From assembly GCA_028533045.1 (NCBI GenBank), contig JAQQAP010000023.1, positions 50,280-114,279 of the forward strand: a stretch of DNA of 64,000 nt, written 5' to 3'. The DNA comes from Spirochaetales bacterium (GTDB lineage Bacteria; Spirochaetota; Spirochaetia; DSM-2461). Each line of letters begins with the position of its first letter. Positions within the stretch are counted from its first letter, which is position 1. This document shows, piece after piece, positions 51,369 to 60,039 of the stretch. The translations under genes and the position numbers were made by a program. The notes beneath the pieces were generated by a model. It worked only from the letters and a program-made list of their open reading frames with translations. It had not been told where the DNA came from and ran no database searches.

Positions 51369-53350
51369 AAAATAAATTACTAAGATTCGGTCTGTTCTGC
51401 ATGCTTTATTCTTTGTGCTCTCCTGTCTTTGCCGAGCCTGTCAGCAGAGAGGAATTAGTGCTAATGATTCGATCCGGAGCGGATGTGACGCAGCTTGATA
51501 CTTCGGAAATTAGCGATATGAGTTATCTCTTTTATGAAAATGAAGGGTTTAATCAGGATATCTCTACTTGGGATGTGAGCCGGGTAAAGGATATGTCTTA
51601 CATGTTCGCCGGAGCTAGTAATTTTAATAAGGATATCTCCGGTTGGGATGTGAGCAGCGTGACGAATATGTCCCATATGTTTTATGGTGCGAGTTTTTTT
51701 AATAAGAATATTTCCGCATGGGACGTAAGTGGCGTGACCGATATGTCTTACATGTTTGCCGGAGCTGTCCCCTTTAATCAGGATCTTTCCGGCTGGGACG
51801 TGAGCCGGGTAAGTAATATGTCTCATATGTTCGAGGGGATCGGATTTTTTAATCAGGATATCTCTACCTGGGATGTGAGCCGTGTGACGGATATGTCATT
51901 TATGTTCAGCAAAGCCTTTAATTTCGATCAGGATATATCTGAATGGAATGTGAGCCGGGTAATGGATATGTCCTCTATGTTTTCCGAAGCCAATTCCTTT
52001 AATCAGGATATTTCCGATTGGGATGTGAGTCGGGTAAGCGATATGTCCTATATGTTTTACAAAGCGGTCAATTTTGACCAGGATTTATCCTTATGGAATA
52101 TCGCCTCCGTTAAAAACAGCAGCGCTTTTAACACGCAGGCCTCCTTGGCGGATAGGCACTATCCCCGCTTTACCGATAGGTTGGAGAAAAACCTGGTTCC
52201 CCTGACACGTTCTGAACTGGAAAAGATGATCGAAGCGGGAGAGGATATTAGAAAGGTCAATGTGTCGCAAATTACCGATATGAGCGGGCTTTTTAAAGAT
52301 CACAGAGACTTCAACCAGGATATTTCGGGATGGGATGTCAGTCATGTCAACTATATGTCGTCCATGTTTGAAGATGCCAGAGTCTTCAATCAGGATCTCT
52401 CGAAATGGGATGTAAGCCATGTCATCGATATGTCGTCCATGTTTAAAGAAGCCAGAGCTTTCAATCAGGATATTTCTGAATGGGATGTGAGTCATGTTAG
52501 CAATATGTCGTCCATGTTTAAGGAAGCGGGAGACTTTAATCAGGATATTTCTGAATGGGATGTGAGTCATGTCACCAATATGTCGTCCATGTTTAATAAA
52601 GCGGGAGATTTCGATCAGGATATCTCGGGATGGGATGTGAGCCATGTAACCAATATGTCGTCCATGTTTTGTTCAACCCGTTTTTTCAACCGGGATATTT
52701 CCGACTGGAATGTGAGCCGTGTCACCGATATGTCAGGGATGTTTTTTGGAGCCAAATCCTTCAATCAGGATATTTCCGGCTGGGATGTTTCGAAAGTAGC
52801 ATATTATGACACTTTTTATTCCGAATATTGGGGTGAGGTCTTAACAGAGGAAAATTGCCCCCATTTTTTTCTTATTAATAAGGAAAAGCTTAAGGAGATG
52901 ATCAGAAACGGGGAGGATGTAACCCAGGTGGATACCTCGGAAATCACCGATATGAGCGGATTGTTCTGTGGTGTCGAATCCTTTAATCAGGATATTTCGG
53001 GCTGGGATGTGAGTCATGTCACCGATATGTCAGGTATGTTCTTAAGAGCCCGTTCTTTCAATCAGGATATATCCGGGTGGGATGTGAGTAGTGTCACCAA
53101 CATGGATTATATGTTCGCCGAAGCCTCCTCATTTAATTCGGACATCTCCGACTGGGATGTGAGCCAAGTCACCGATATGAGTGCCATGTTCATGTGGGCC
53201 AAATCTTTTAATCAGGATATCTCCGACTGGGATGTAAGCCGGGTCGGATCTATGCGGTCAATGCTTTATAGAGCCGATTCCTTTACCTATGATCTTTCAC
53301 AGTGGGGCGACAATAGTATTCTGTATGACGGTTATATGGATGAAAGATAA
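51365..53350 (+). CDS. Large BspA-like DUF285 surface protein with three cap-repeat modules
   Basis: 661 residues; signal peptide (cleavage near VFAEPVSR), no lipobox. It contains three modules, each with an N-cap of the form '(R)EEL-x-x-M-I-x-x-G-x-D-V-T': residues about 25-60 with 8 repeats, about 273-315 with 7 and about 500-540 with 4. Modules are joined by linkers that end a repeat and re-enter a cap, e.g. 'EENCPHFFLINKEKLKEM' near residue 490. The protein ends in the conserved C-cap ([19 protein letters not shown], ending MDER). Total 19 repeats. Likely an elongated outer-surface solenoid. Followed ten bases later by the lipoprotein paralogue. Confidence 0.9.
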   Translation: MKNKLLRFGLFCMLYSLCSPVFAEPVSREELVLMIRSGADVTQLDTSEISDMSYLFYENEGFNQDISTWDVSRVKDMSYMFAGASNFNKDISGWDVSSVTNMSHMFYGASFFNKNISAWDVSGVTDMSYMFAGAVPFNQDLSGWDVSRVSNMSHMFEGIGFFNQDISTWDVSRVTDMSFMFSKAFNFDQDISEWNVSRVMDMSSMFSEANSFNQDISDWDVSRVSDMSYMFYKAVNFDQDLSLWNIASVKNSSAFNTQASLADRHYPRFTDRLEKNLVPLTRSELEKMIEAGEDIRKVNVSQITDMSGLFKDHRDFNQDISGWDVSHVNYMSSMFEDARVFNQDLSKWDVSHVIDMSSMFKEARAFNQDISEWDVSHVSNMSSMFKEAGDFNQDISEWDVSHVTNMSSMFNKAGDFDQDISGWDVSHVTNMSSMFCSTRFFNRDISDWNVSRVTDMSGMFFGAKSFNQDISGWDVSKVAYYDTFYSEYWGEVLTEENCPHFFLINKEKLKEMIRNGEDVTQVDTSEITDMSGLFCGVESFNQDISGWDVSHVTDMSGMFLRARSFNQDISGWDVSSVTNMDYMFAEASSFNSDISDWDVSQVTDMSAMFMWAKSFNQDISDWDVSRVGSMRSMLYRADSFTYDLSQWGDNSILYDGYMDER

Positions 53351-53360
53351 GGAATTACCG

Positions 53361-53990
53361 ATGAAGAAACTATTATTACTGATCATTATCACTCTTGCCC
53401 TGCTGGCGGGTTGTAAAGGTAAACCCCTTACCCGGAAAGAGCTGGTTGCCATGATAGAAACCGGGGAAGATGTAACCCAGGTGGATACATCGGAAATTAC
53501 CGATATGAGTGAGCTATTCAGAAGAAACAGAGGGTTCAATCAGGATATATCCGGATGGGACGTCAGCAATGTAATAGACATGAGTGATATGTTCTGCGGG
53601 GCCGACTCTTTCAATCAGAATATTTCGGGCTGGGATGTGAGTCATGTCACCGACATGAGTGATATGTTCTTCGCGGCCTACTCCTTTAATCAGGACATTT
53701 CCGGCTGGGATGTGAGTAGTGTCACCGACATGATTGATATGTTCGATGAAGCCTCCTCCTTTAATTCGGATATCTCCGAATGGGATGTGAGCCAAGTCAC
53801 CGATATGAGTGCCATGTTCATGTGGGCCAAATCTTTTAATCAGGATATCTCCGGATGGGATGTAAGCCGAATTAATCCCCCCCCTGTTGTCCTCCGTCCA
53901 GGTAGGAAATTACCCCAAACGGGTAATGGGCAAATATCAGCATTTTCGGTAATATACAACAACCAAAACCAAACAAGGAATTACCAATGA
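53361..53990 (+). CDS. DUF285 repeat lipoprotein, 3'-truncated with read-through tail
   Basis: 209 residues from ATG 53361. Lipoprotein signal (lipobox LLAGC), N-cap, then five repeats. The last repeat stops after DISGWDVSR; the next 35 or so residues (beginning INPPPVVLRPG) are unlike any paralogue and are encoded by the promoter region and leader of the next gene (palindrome copy B at 53910-53926, -10 at 53950). The stop codon overlaps the next start codon (53987). The lost part corresponds to the second half of the last repeat and the C-cap. Probably a recent deletion product; still translatable. Confidence 0.85.
   Translation: MKKLLLLIIITLALLAGCKGKPLTRKELVAMIETGEDVTQVDTSEITDMSELFRRNRGFNQDISGWDVSNVIDMSDMFCGADSFNQNISGWDVSHVTDMSDMFFAAYSFNQDISGWDVSSVTDMIDMFDEASSFNSDISEWDVSQVTDMSAMFMWAKSFNQDISGWDVSRINPPPVVLRPGRKLPQTGNGQISAFSVIYNNQNQTRNYQ
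53910..53955 (+). promoter_or_regulatory. Shared palindrome plus promoter, copy B
   Basis: TTACCC-CAAAC-GGGTAA (53910-53926), then TGGGCA (53927-53932) and TAATAT (53950-53955) spaced by 17. It drives the gene at 53987 and lies inside the 3' end of the gene at 53361. Confidence 0.65.
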
Positions 53991-56581
53991 AAAAATTATT
54001 ATTACTAATCATAATCACTCTTACCCTACTGGCGGGCTGCAAAAAGAAACCCATCACCCGGGAAGAGTTAAACAAGAAGATCGAAAGGGGGGAGGATGTC
54101 ACAGAAGTGAATGTTTCGGAAATTACCGATATGAGCGGGCTATTTGAAAATAATACCGAGTTCAATCAGGACATCTCCGGATGGGATGTGAGCCATGTGA
54201 CAAATATGTCCTCCCTGTTTAAAAACAGCTCCTTTAACGGCGATATCTCCGGTTGGGATGTGAGGAATGTGACAAATATGTCCTCCCTGTTTCAAAACAG
54301 CTCCTTTAACGGCGATATCTCCGGCTGGGATGTGAGGAATGTGACAAATATGTCCTCCCTGTTCCAAGGGAGCTCCTTTAGCGGGGATATCTCTCAGTGG
54401 GATACACACTATGTAGAAGATATGTCCCGTATGTTTTACGGGACAACCCAGTTTAATAGGGATATCTTTTATTGGGACACTCACAAGGTCAAGGACATGA
54501 GTGACTTCAATACGGCCTCCCATTTGGCAGATGATTTTTGCCCTCCCTGGCTTAACCCATCCCAATACCCCGATGATGATACCCAAACAATGAGCGAGGG
54601 AGAAAAAGAACTGTTTATCCTTCAGCTCTCCCATCGAAAGCCCAATGCATCATGGGAGGTGACTAATTTTTTTAAGGATACATTTGGTTCCACATATGAA
54701 GATAAGATGTATAGGGACGAAGACCTTTATCCTTTTAATGAGATTGATCCTTACTTTTTTGAGTGGTTACGGCGGATATTTCCCCTTCCCTCTCCTCATG
54801 GGAAAATGTCTATTTTAACCAGGAAGACTTATCACATGATCTATCATGAGGCAGAGGGTGTACGAAATTATTTTAGACACTGGGCGTTGGAATATGTGCT
54901 TATCAAACAAGAGGAGAACGCTTTTCAAAAAGCTGCGTTAACATATATCGATTACCCGAGTAATGACCATCTGGGAAGTGACTGTGAAGCTATTCCTTTA
55001 AATAGAACCGCTCTTCTTCCCCTGGCAGGGGATATCGATATGGATCGCTATTTCATGATGAATATTATAAGAACCACCCTGGTGAGACGAATGATAGACG
55101 GCTCATTTAACTCGGGCTGGTTTCTCCTCTACGATATCCTCAACCTGTACGACAGGGCGTGGTTAGCCGAGTTGGAAAGAGCCGCCCCCTACGCTTTTGA
55201 AGATACGGCTTACACGGCCGGAGTTTGCCAGGCTAATTTAAACGTTCACACCGAACCCCATTTGACCGCAGAAACGGTCGGAACTCTTCCCGCCGGAGCT
55301 TCCCTCAGCGTAATCGCCCGAACCGGGGAGCAGACGCCCCTGGAAGAGAAGTCCGGTTACTGGTATCTGGTCGATTCCGGTGAGCTGCGGGGATGGGGCT
55401 TTTCTCCCTTCATTGATTTGGCCGATAAAACTCCCGAGGAGGTAATCCCCTATGTTTATCAGTGGGATTATTTGCAGACTAGGAAACTGGAAAAGAACAC
55501 CGGTCTTATTGTCAATGGTTATGAACAGGTTTTTCAGGAACCCGGTTTCGATTCTCCCTTCACTTATTTGGAGGAATATGCCAATAGTGTGATAGCCCTT
55601 GAAAAGGTGAAAGCGTATAGAGAAAGCAAGAGTGGATATTGGTATAAAATTCAATATGAGGATGATATAGGCTATCTCTTTACAGATAAAGAACCGGTAC
55701 CAAACTTTATTGGTGATATGGTTATCAATGATGACCGGGTCAATATCCGAAAGGGCCCGGGTCTGGATTCTCCGGTCCTCACCCAGCTAAATCGGGGCGA
55801 TGAGATTATCCCCCTGGAAAAGGACAAACAGGATCAAATCGGAGAATGGAACGATCATTGGTATAAAATTCAGCTCCCCGATGGGGAGATCGGTTATGTC
55901 TACGGTCCGTTTATTTCGTTTCGCTACGACGATAAAATAACAGACGGAGATTCGGTCACTTTTGATATAAACACGGAAGCCGATGCGATTAGAATAGGCA
56001 ATATTTTAAGTAATACAAACGAACATCATTACAAATGGATCAAGGTTTTCGCCGCAGATGAAGAGGAGACTATTGAATCATTATTGGAAGAAAATGAGAA
56101 TTTCTCTCTCCTGTACCGGGAAGAATTGAATAAAATGAAGTCTCACACAGAGAAACAGATGACTGAGAAGGATTGGGAAGTTGTTTTATATAAGGGTATG
56201 ATCGCAGGGGAGATTGAACCATATTTTGGAATAAAGCAGTTCAAATTGGGAGATAGAACCTTTGCCACATATACCGTTTCCTCCGTAGAACTTGTCGATT
56301 CATCCGGAATACGTACGCAATACAAGGTTCATGGAATCTTGGCTATAAATCCCGATGGTACGGTAGAGCAGCTCTCCTGGGAGTTTGAGGAAGAGCATCC
56401 TAGTGATGGTGTGTGGGCTCCCTGTGATATGGAAGTCTACAGGATCACCGACCTGGATAAGGATGGTAATCCCGAATTGTGGTGTGATGTGACTTACTAT
56501 GAATCGGGTTATTCTTTTATACGTTTTTTAACGGAGAATAATGAGTGGCTGGATTCAGAGTCAAGAGACTATATGCACTAG
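53987..56581 (+). CDS. Chimeric lipoprotein: DUF285 repeats + unknown domain + SH3b domains
   Basis: 864 residues. Lipoprotein signal (LLAGC), N-cap and five DUF285 repeats (to about 170; two are 24-residue near-identical copies). Then 'FNTASHLADDFCPPWLNP' leads to a region of about 200 residues with no recognised family (Tyr/Arg/Asp rich). Three SH3-like domains follow: about 405-470 ('ANLNVHTEPHLTAETVGTLP'), about 490-565 ('GYWYKIQYEDDIGYLF') and about 578-645 ('VINDDRVNIRKGPGLDSPVL'). The C-terminus (645-864) is the domain of the genes at 49576 and 56741, ending 'ITDLDKDGNPELWCDVTYY'. It combines both protein types of the island in one polypeptide. Confidence 0.85.
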   Translation: MKKLLLLIIITLTLLAGCKKKPITREELNKKIERGEDVTEVNVSEITDMSGLFENNTEFNQDISGWDVSHVTNMSSLFKNSSFNGDISGWDVRNVTNMSSLFQNSSFNGDISGWDVRNVTNMSSLFQGSSFSGDISQWDTHYVEDMSRMFYGTTQFNRDIFYWDTHKVKDMSDFNTASHLADDFCPPWLNPSQYPDDDTQTMSEGEKELFILQLSHRKPNASWEVTNFFKDTFGSTYEDKMYRDEDLYPFNEIDPYFFEWLRRIFPLPSPHGKMSILTRKTYHMIYHEAEGVRNYFRHWALEYVLIKQEENAFQKAALTYIDYPSNDHLGSDCEAIPLNRTALLPLAGDIDMDRYFMMNIIRTTLVRRMIDGSFNSGWFLLYDILNLYDRAWLAELERAAPYAFEDTAYTAGVCQANLNVHTEPHLTAETVGTLPAGASLSVIARTGEQTPLEEKSGYWYLVDSGELRGWGFSPFIDLADKTPEEVIPYVYQWDYLQTRKLEKNTGLIVNGYEQVFQEPGFDSPFTYLEEYANSVIALEKVKAYRESKSGYWYKIQYEDDIGYLFTDKEPVPNFIGDMVINDDRVNIRKGPGLDSPVLTQLNRGDEIIPLEKDKQDQIGEWNDHWYKIQLPDGEIGYVYGPFISFRYDDKITDGDSVTFDINTEADAIRIGNILSNTNEHHYKWIKVFAADEEETIESLLEENENFSLLYREELNKMKSHTEKQMTEKDWEVVLYKGMIAGEIEPYFGIKQFKLGDRTFATYTVSSVELVDSSGIRTQYKVHGILAINPDGTVEQLSWEFEEEHPSDGVWAPCDMEVYRITDLDKDGNPELWCDVTYYESGYSFIRFLTENNEWLDSESRDYMH
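54224..54367 (+). repeat. Near-perfect 72-bp tandem duplication
   Basis: Units 54224-54295 and 54296-54367 differ at only a few positions (third bases and the last few bases). They encode FNGDISGWDVRNVTNMSSLF twice. Confidence 0.9.
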
Positions 56582-56640
56582 ATTTTAAGAAGATCCACGG
56601 ATATTTCCGGATGGGATGTGAGCAGCATCAATCCCCCCTG
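56582..56640 (+). pseudogene. Fragment of a DUF285 repeat
   Basis: Bases about 56593-56632 encode ISGWDVSS in one frame and then continue into the INPP-type scar sequence seen at the 3' end of the gene at 53361. There is no start, no cap and no further repeats. It is a leftover of a paralogue whose remainder has been deleted. Confidence 0.7.
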
Positions 56641-56663
56641 TTGTCCTCCGTCCAGGTAGGAAA

Positions 56664-56709
56664 TTACCCCAAACGGGTAATGGGCAAATACCGGGATTTC
56701 CGGTAATAT
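56664..56709 (+). promoter_or_regulatory. Shared palindrome plus promoter, copy C
   Basis: TTACCC-CAAAC-GGGTAA (56664-56680), TGGGCA (56681-56686) and TAATAT (56704-56709), spacing 17. Upstream and downstream flanks are nearly identical to copy B. Drives the gene at 56741. Confidence 0.65.
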
Positions 56710-56740
56710 ACAACAACCAAAACCAAATAAGGAATTACTA

Positions 56741-57751
56741 ATGAAAAAACTATTACTTCTATTAATGACAATTCTAATGGGTCAGCTGCTGTTCTCAATT
56801 GAAGTTGGAGAGCACGCTTTTATCAATGATGATCATGTCAATGTGAGAACCGGTCCGGGCTTGAATAATCCCGTGAGCTTTCAATTGAACAAGGGAGAAA
56901 AAGTTTTTATTTGCGATAAAACTCTGGGAGACGATTATGTCGACCATCAGTTTGCTCATTGGTATCTTGTAACAACTAAGGATGATCGAGAAGGAAGTGT
57001 GTTCGGATCATTACTCAGCTCACAGCTGGAAATGGATGTAATCAACAATGTGCCCTTTACTATTATTACTTCGAATTCTAATTATCATGCTATCGGGACT
57101 GACATGTTCAGGATGGACAGAGAAATAGTTGGTGACCATTCTCTGGAAGTCATTAAGTACAATATCAATGATTTAAAGGAAAAGGATACTTTGACAGTTC
57201 TTTATCAGGAAATTACCGATGAGATCAATTCGGCCGTTCAAGAGTTTGAACAAGAACAAGGCTTAACTCTGGACTTATCTCCTGATATGGAGGATATCAA
57301 AGTTATTGAAATGAAGAATAAAAGCTATTACCTATACAATATCAAATATTCGGAAGAAATTGATTTGAACGATGAAAATTTTGCCTCTTTAATTGCAGCA
57401 AAAAATTGGACAGAAGAAGAGTACTGCAGCTATGGAATTCGTCTTTTCATAACGGGTGTATCTGTGATCTCTTCCGGTGGCAGCAGCCGATCTCTCAATT
57501 GTTCAGCAAGGATAATACTCTATAAAGATCGTGAGTGGGATGAGAGGGGAGATTCTTACACCTTAATAAATCGGGTTACAGATATTGACGGAGATGATAA
57601 TCCCGAAGTTTGGTACTCATGGACCGGCTATGAATCTTGTTCCAGTTGGATAGATTTTTTTACCGAGGATACTATATACAGTTCAGGTGAAGTTGCCGGT
57701 GATCATTATGAGGAAGGCCCCGGCAACGTATATGGGGGGTACGGAAGATGA
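56741..57751 (+). CDS. Secreted SH3b-domain protein with DxDxDxNPE C-terminus (second stand-alone copy)
   Basis: 336 residues; signal peptide 1-19 (LFSIE), no lipobox, although the first residues MKKLLLLLMTI resemble the island's lipoprotein leaders. SH3b domain at about 22-95 ('FINDDHVNVRTGPGLNNPVS'). The rest matches the genes at 49576 and 53987: 'IKVIEMKNKSYYLYNIKYSE' and 'VTDIDGDDNPEVWYSWTGYE'. Divergence from the 49576 protein is clear, so this is not a very recent copy. Function unknown. Confidence 0.75.
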   Translation: MKKLLLLLMTILMGQLLFSIEVGEHAFINDDHVNVRTGPGLNNPVSFQLNKGEKVFICDKTLGDDYVDHQFAHWYLVTTKDDREGSVFGSLLSSQLEMDVINNVPFTIITSNSNYHAIGTDMFRMDREIVGDHSLEVIKYNINDLKEKDTLTVLYQEITDEINSAVQEFEQEQGLTLDLSPDMEDIKVIEMKNKSYYLYNIKYSEEIDLNDENFASLIAAKNWTEEEYCSYGIRLFITGVSVISSGGSSRSLNCSARIILYKDREWDERGDSYTLINRVTDIDGDDNPEVWYSWTGYESCSSWIDFFTEDTIYSSGEVAGDHYEEGPGNVYGGYGR

Positions 57752-57871
57752 ATATTTGCGGGAACAAATCGGCTTCGAAGAATTGAGTTAAAGACTTAAA
57801 CAAAGGATGCAGATAAATTAATTTCATCCAAACCTAAAAAAGGTTACGTCGAAGTTTAATCGTATACAACT

Positions 57872-58654
57872 ATGGAGGCCAATATGTATGTAATTTATGG
57901 TTCTGAAAAAGTTATAAAAGGACAGGATGTAATAGTTGATAGTGTGCCCTTTAACGGTCTTTTATTAGTAAAAAATGGAGACCAACATTTTAAGGGGTAC
58001 TACATTGTTAATGGAATCTTAGAACAGGATTTACCTAGTATTTATGAGTTGCTGAATCTGGATTCTATGGTTATTGAAGACTCATTAGATATAGATGATA
58101 TTGGAAATCCATTTTTCAATGGAGCAGCCTTTGAAGGGACTGCCATTGTTGAGCATAACAATTTTATAAATGAACTGACAGTTTATACAAAAGATGAGAT
58201 GCCTTTTAATGTGACCTTTGATGGTGATGGGGAAATCGAATATTATGAAAGAGATTTTTTTGATAACAAAATTAGCATCCAAATAAGAATCAAAAATAAA
58301 AAATTGTACTCTATAATTGTTAGTGAATACAATAAATCGTCCTTACTGATCATCTACGATCAGGATAAGGTCTGTTATTTAAAATTAAATGGTAAATACA
58401 ATAAAATATTCATTTCTGTAATTATCAATACTTTAAAATTATTTCTTGATATAGATCCGTTTCTTATGTCTTCAGAACTAAGATTATTTTCAAAAGCCTA
58501 TAATTTAGATCTATTACGCCATTTTAAATTTAGCAAATTGGACAAGTTGATTGTTGATAAGGATTATACTGATGAAGTCGTTCAGCTCTTAAAGCCGGAT
58601 CAACTCTTTTTAGAAGAAGGATCGAACAGCATTTTATTAACGTCTGAAACTTAG
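57872..58654 (+). CDS. AT-rich orphan protein (260 aa)
   Basis: No signal peptide, TM segment or firm domain. Codon use is strongly AT-rich (AAT, TTA, ATA, AAA dominate), unlike the flanking genes. The first half has strand pairs of the kind 'PFNGLLLVKNGDQHFKGYY' and 'FNGAAFEGTAIVEHNN', loosely like MORN-variant/YwqK-type antitoxin repeats; the second half is helical. Likely acquired by transfer; an immunity or antitoxin role is speculation. ATG 57872 or, better spaced, the ATG four codons later (57884) is the start; GGAGG at 57873-57877 would serve the latter. Confidence 0.6.
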   Translation: MEANMYVIYGSEKVIKGQDVIVDSVPFNGLLLVKNGDQHFKGYYIVNGILEQDLPSIYELLNLDSMVIEDSLDIDDIGNPFFNGAAFEGTAIVEHNNFINELTVYTKDEMPFNVTFDGDGEIEYYERDFFDNKISIQIRIKNKKLYSIIVSEYNKSSLLIIYDQDKVCYLKLNGKYNKIFISVIINTLKLFLDIDPFLMSSELRLFSKAYNLDLLRHFKFSKLDKLIVDKDYTDEVVQLLKPDQLFLEEGSNSILLTSET

Positions 58655-58723
58655 AAGAAAAATAAAACATAAATTGGACTAGCGAAGCTGTTCCCCAGCC
58701 CCCCTCCCGTATAATGCTCACTT

Positions 58724-58739
58724 CTCCCCATAAGGGGAG
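58724..58739. terminator. Palindrome after the AT-rich gene, possible terminator
   Basis: CTCCCC-ATAA-GGGGAG is a perfect inverted repeat 70 bases after the stop. No T-run follows on either strand, so termination is uncertain. The preceding 30 bases are C-rich. Confidence 0.35.
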
Positions 58740-58744
58740 GAAAT

Positions 58745-58789
58745 TACCCCAAACGGGGTATGGGCAAATATCGGGATCTTCTATAATAT
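58745..58789 (+). promoter_or_regulatory. Shared palindrome plus promoter, copy D
   Basis: TACCCC-AAAC-GGGGTA (58745-58760), TGGGCA (58761-58766) and TAATAT (58784-58789; an overlapping TATAAT starts two bases earlier). The gene at 58821 begins 31 bases further on, with AAGGAA before the ATG. Confidence 0.65.
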
Positions 58790-58820
58790 ACAACAACCAA
58801 AACCAAACAAGGAATTACCA

Positions 58821-60029
58821 ATGAGAGGAAAATTATTAAGCCTAATCGTTATCACTCTTGCCCTACTGACAAGCTGTAAAAGTGAACCTATTACCCGGGA
58901 AGAGCTGATCACCATGCTTGAAGCCGGTAAAAATGTGAGGCGCGTTAATACCTCGGAAATTACCGATATGAGTTTGCTGTTCAATAGAAACAGCGAGTTC
59001 AATCAGGATATCTCCGGATGGGATGTGAGTAATGTCACCAACATGAATCATATGTTCCTCGGAGCCTCAACATTCAATCAGGATATTTCCGGTTGGGATG
59101 TGACTAATGTAACTAATATGAGTGGTATGTTCAGCGGAGCCATCTCCTTCAATCAGGATATCTCCGGTTGGGATGTGACTAATGTAACCAATATGTCTCG
59201 CATGTTTTGGGGAGCTACTTCCTTCAATCAGGATATCTCCGGTTGGGACGTTTTGAATGTCACATCCTACGAGTATTTTAATTCCAGTTTTTGGGGGGTA
59301 GTCTTAACAGAGGAAAACTGTCCCCATTTTTTACTTACTAAAGAAATACTCATGAAGATGATCGAAGACGGTGAAGATGTGACAAAGGTGGATACTTCGG
59401 CGATCACCGATATGAGTGGTATGTTCAGGTGTTGCGGATCTTTTAATCAGGATATATCCGGGTGGGATGTGAGTAATGTCACCGATATGTCAGAAATGTT
59501 CCGTGAAGCCGATTCCTTCAATCAGGATATATCCGGATGGGATGTAAGCCAGGTCACCGATATGAGTGGTATGTTCAGGTGGTGCGGATCTTTTAATCAG
59601 GATATCTCCGGGTGGGATGTGAGTAATGTCACCGATATGTCTGAAATGTTCCGTGGAGCCGATTCCTTCAATCAGGATATCTCCGGATGGGATGTAAGCC
59701 AGGTCACCGATATGAGAGAGATGTTCTCCGGAGCCACATCCTTTAATCAGGATATTTCCGGCTGGGATGTGAGTAGTGTCACCGATATGAATAATATGTT
59801 CGCCGGAGCCACAATCTTTAATCAGGATATTTCCGAATGGGATGTGAGTAATGTCACCGATATGAGTTATATGTTCACGTGGTGCGAATCTTTTAATCAG
59901 GATATCTCCGGATGGGATGTAAGCCGGGTCACCGATATGCGTTCAATGCTTTATGGAGCCCTTTGCTTTACCTATGATCTTTCCCAGTGGGCCGACAATG
60001 ATATTCTGTATGATATGGATGAAAGATAA
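58821..60029 (+). CDS. BspA-like DUF285 repeat lipoprotein with two modules
   Basis: 402 residues; lipoprotein signal with lipobox LLTSC (Cys 19). First module: N-cap ([17 protein letters not shown]) and four repeats; linker '[19 protein letters not shown]' near 155-175; second module: N-cap ([19 protein letters not shown]) and seven repeats; C-cap ending '[10 protein letters not shown]'. A 150-bp tandem duplication lies in the second module. Several repeats carry extra Cys (RCCGS, RWCGS, TWCES), unusual for the family. Followed by a paralogue after ten bases. Confidence 0.9.
   Translation: MRGKLLSLIVITLALLTSCKSEPITREELITMLEAGKNVRRVNTSEITDMSLLFNRNSEFNQDISGWDVSNVTNMNHMFLGASTFNQDISGWDVTNVTNMSGMFSGAISFNQDISGWDVTNVTNMSRMFWGATSFNQDISGWDVLNVTSYEYFNSSFWGVVLTEENCPHFLLTKEILMKMIEDGEDVTKVDTSAITDMSGMFRCCGSFNQDISGWDVSNVTDMSEMFREADSFNQDISGWDVSQVTDMSGMFRWCGSFNQDISGWDVSNVTDMSEMFRGADSFNQDISGWDVSQVTDMREMFSGATSFNQDISGWDVSSVTDMNNMFAGATIFNQDISEWDVSNVTDMSYMFTWCESFNQDISGWDVSRVTDMRSMLYGALCFTYDLSQWADNDILYDMDER
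59404..59703 (+). repeat. 150-bp tandem duplication (two repeat units) in the 58821 gene
   Basis: 59404-59553 and 59554-59703 align with only a few single-base differences. Each encodes two DUF285 units (one ending EMFRxADS, the other MFRxCGS before it). Confidence 0.9.
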
Positions 60030-60039
60030 GGAATTACTA

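Noticed and set aside
53289..53360. N-terminal extensions of the lipoprotein genes at 53361, 60040 and 60518 into the preceding gene
   Set aside because: The conserved lipoprotein leader MKKLLLL with its own AAGGAA site gives the start; extensions would read the previous gene's C-cap in another frame.
51461..54634. Several minus-strand frames of 80-184 codons opposite the DUF285 genes (also at 62565-63791)
   Set aside because: Repetitive His/Ile/Pro-rich products produced by the reverse strand of the repeats; no start signals.
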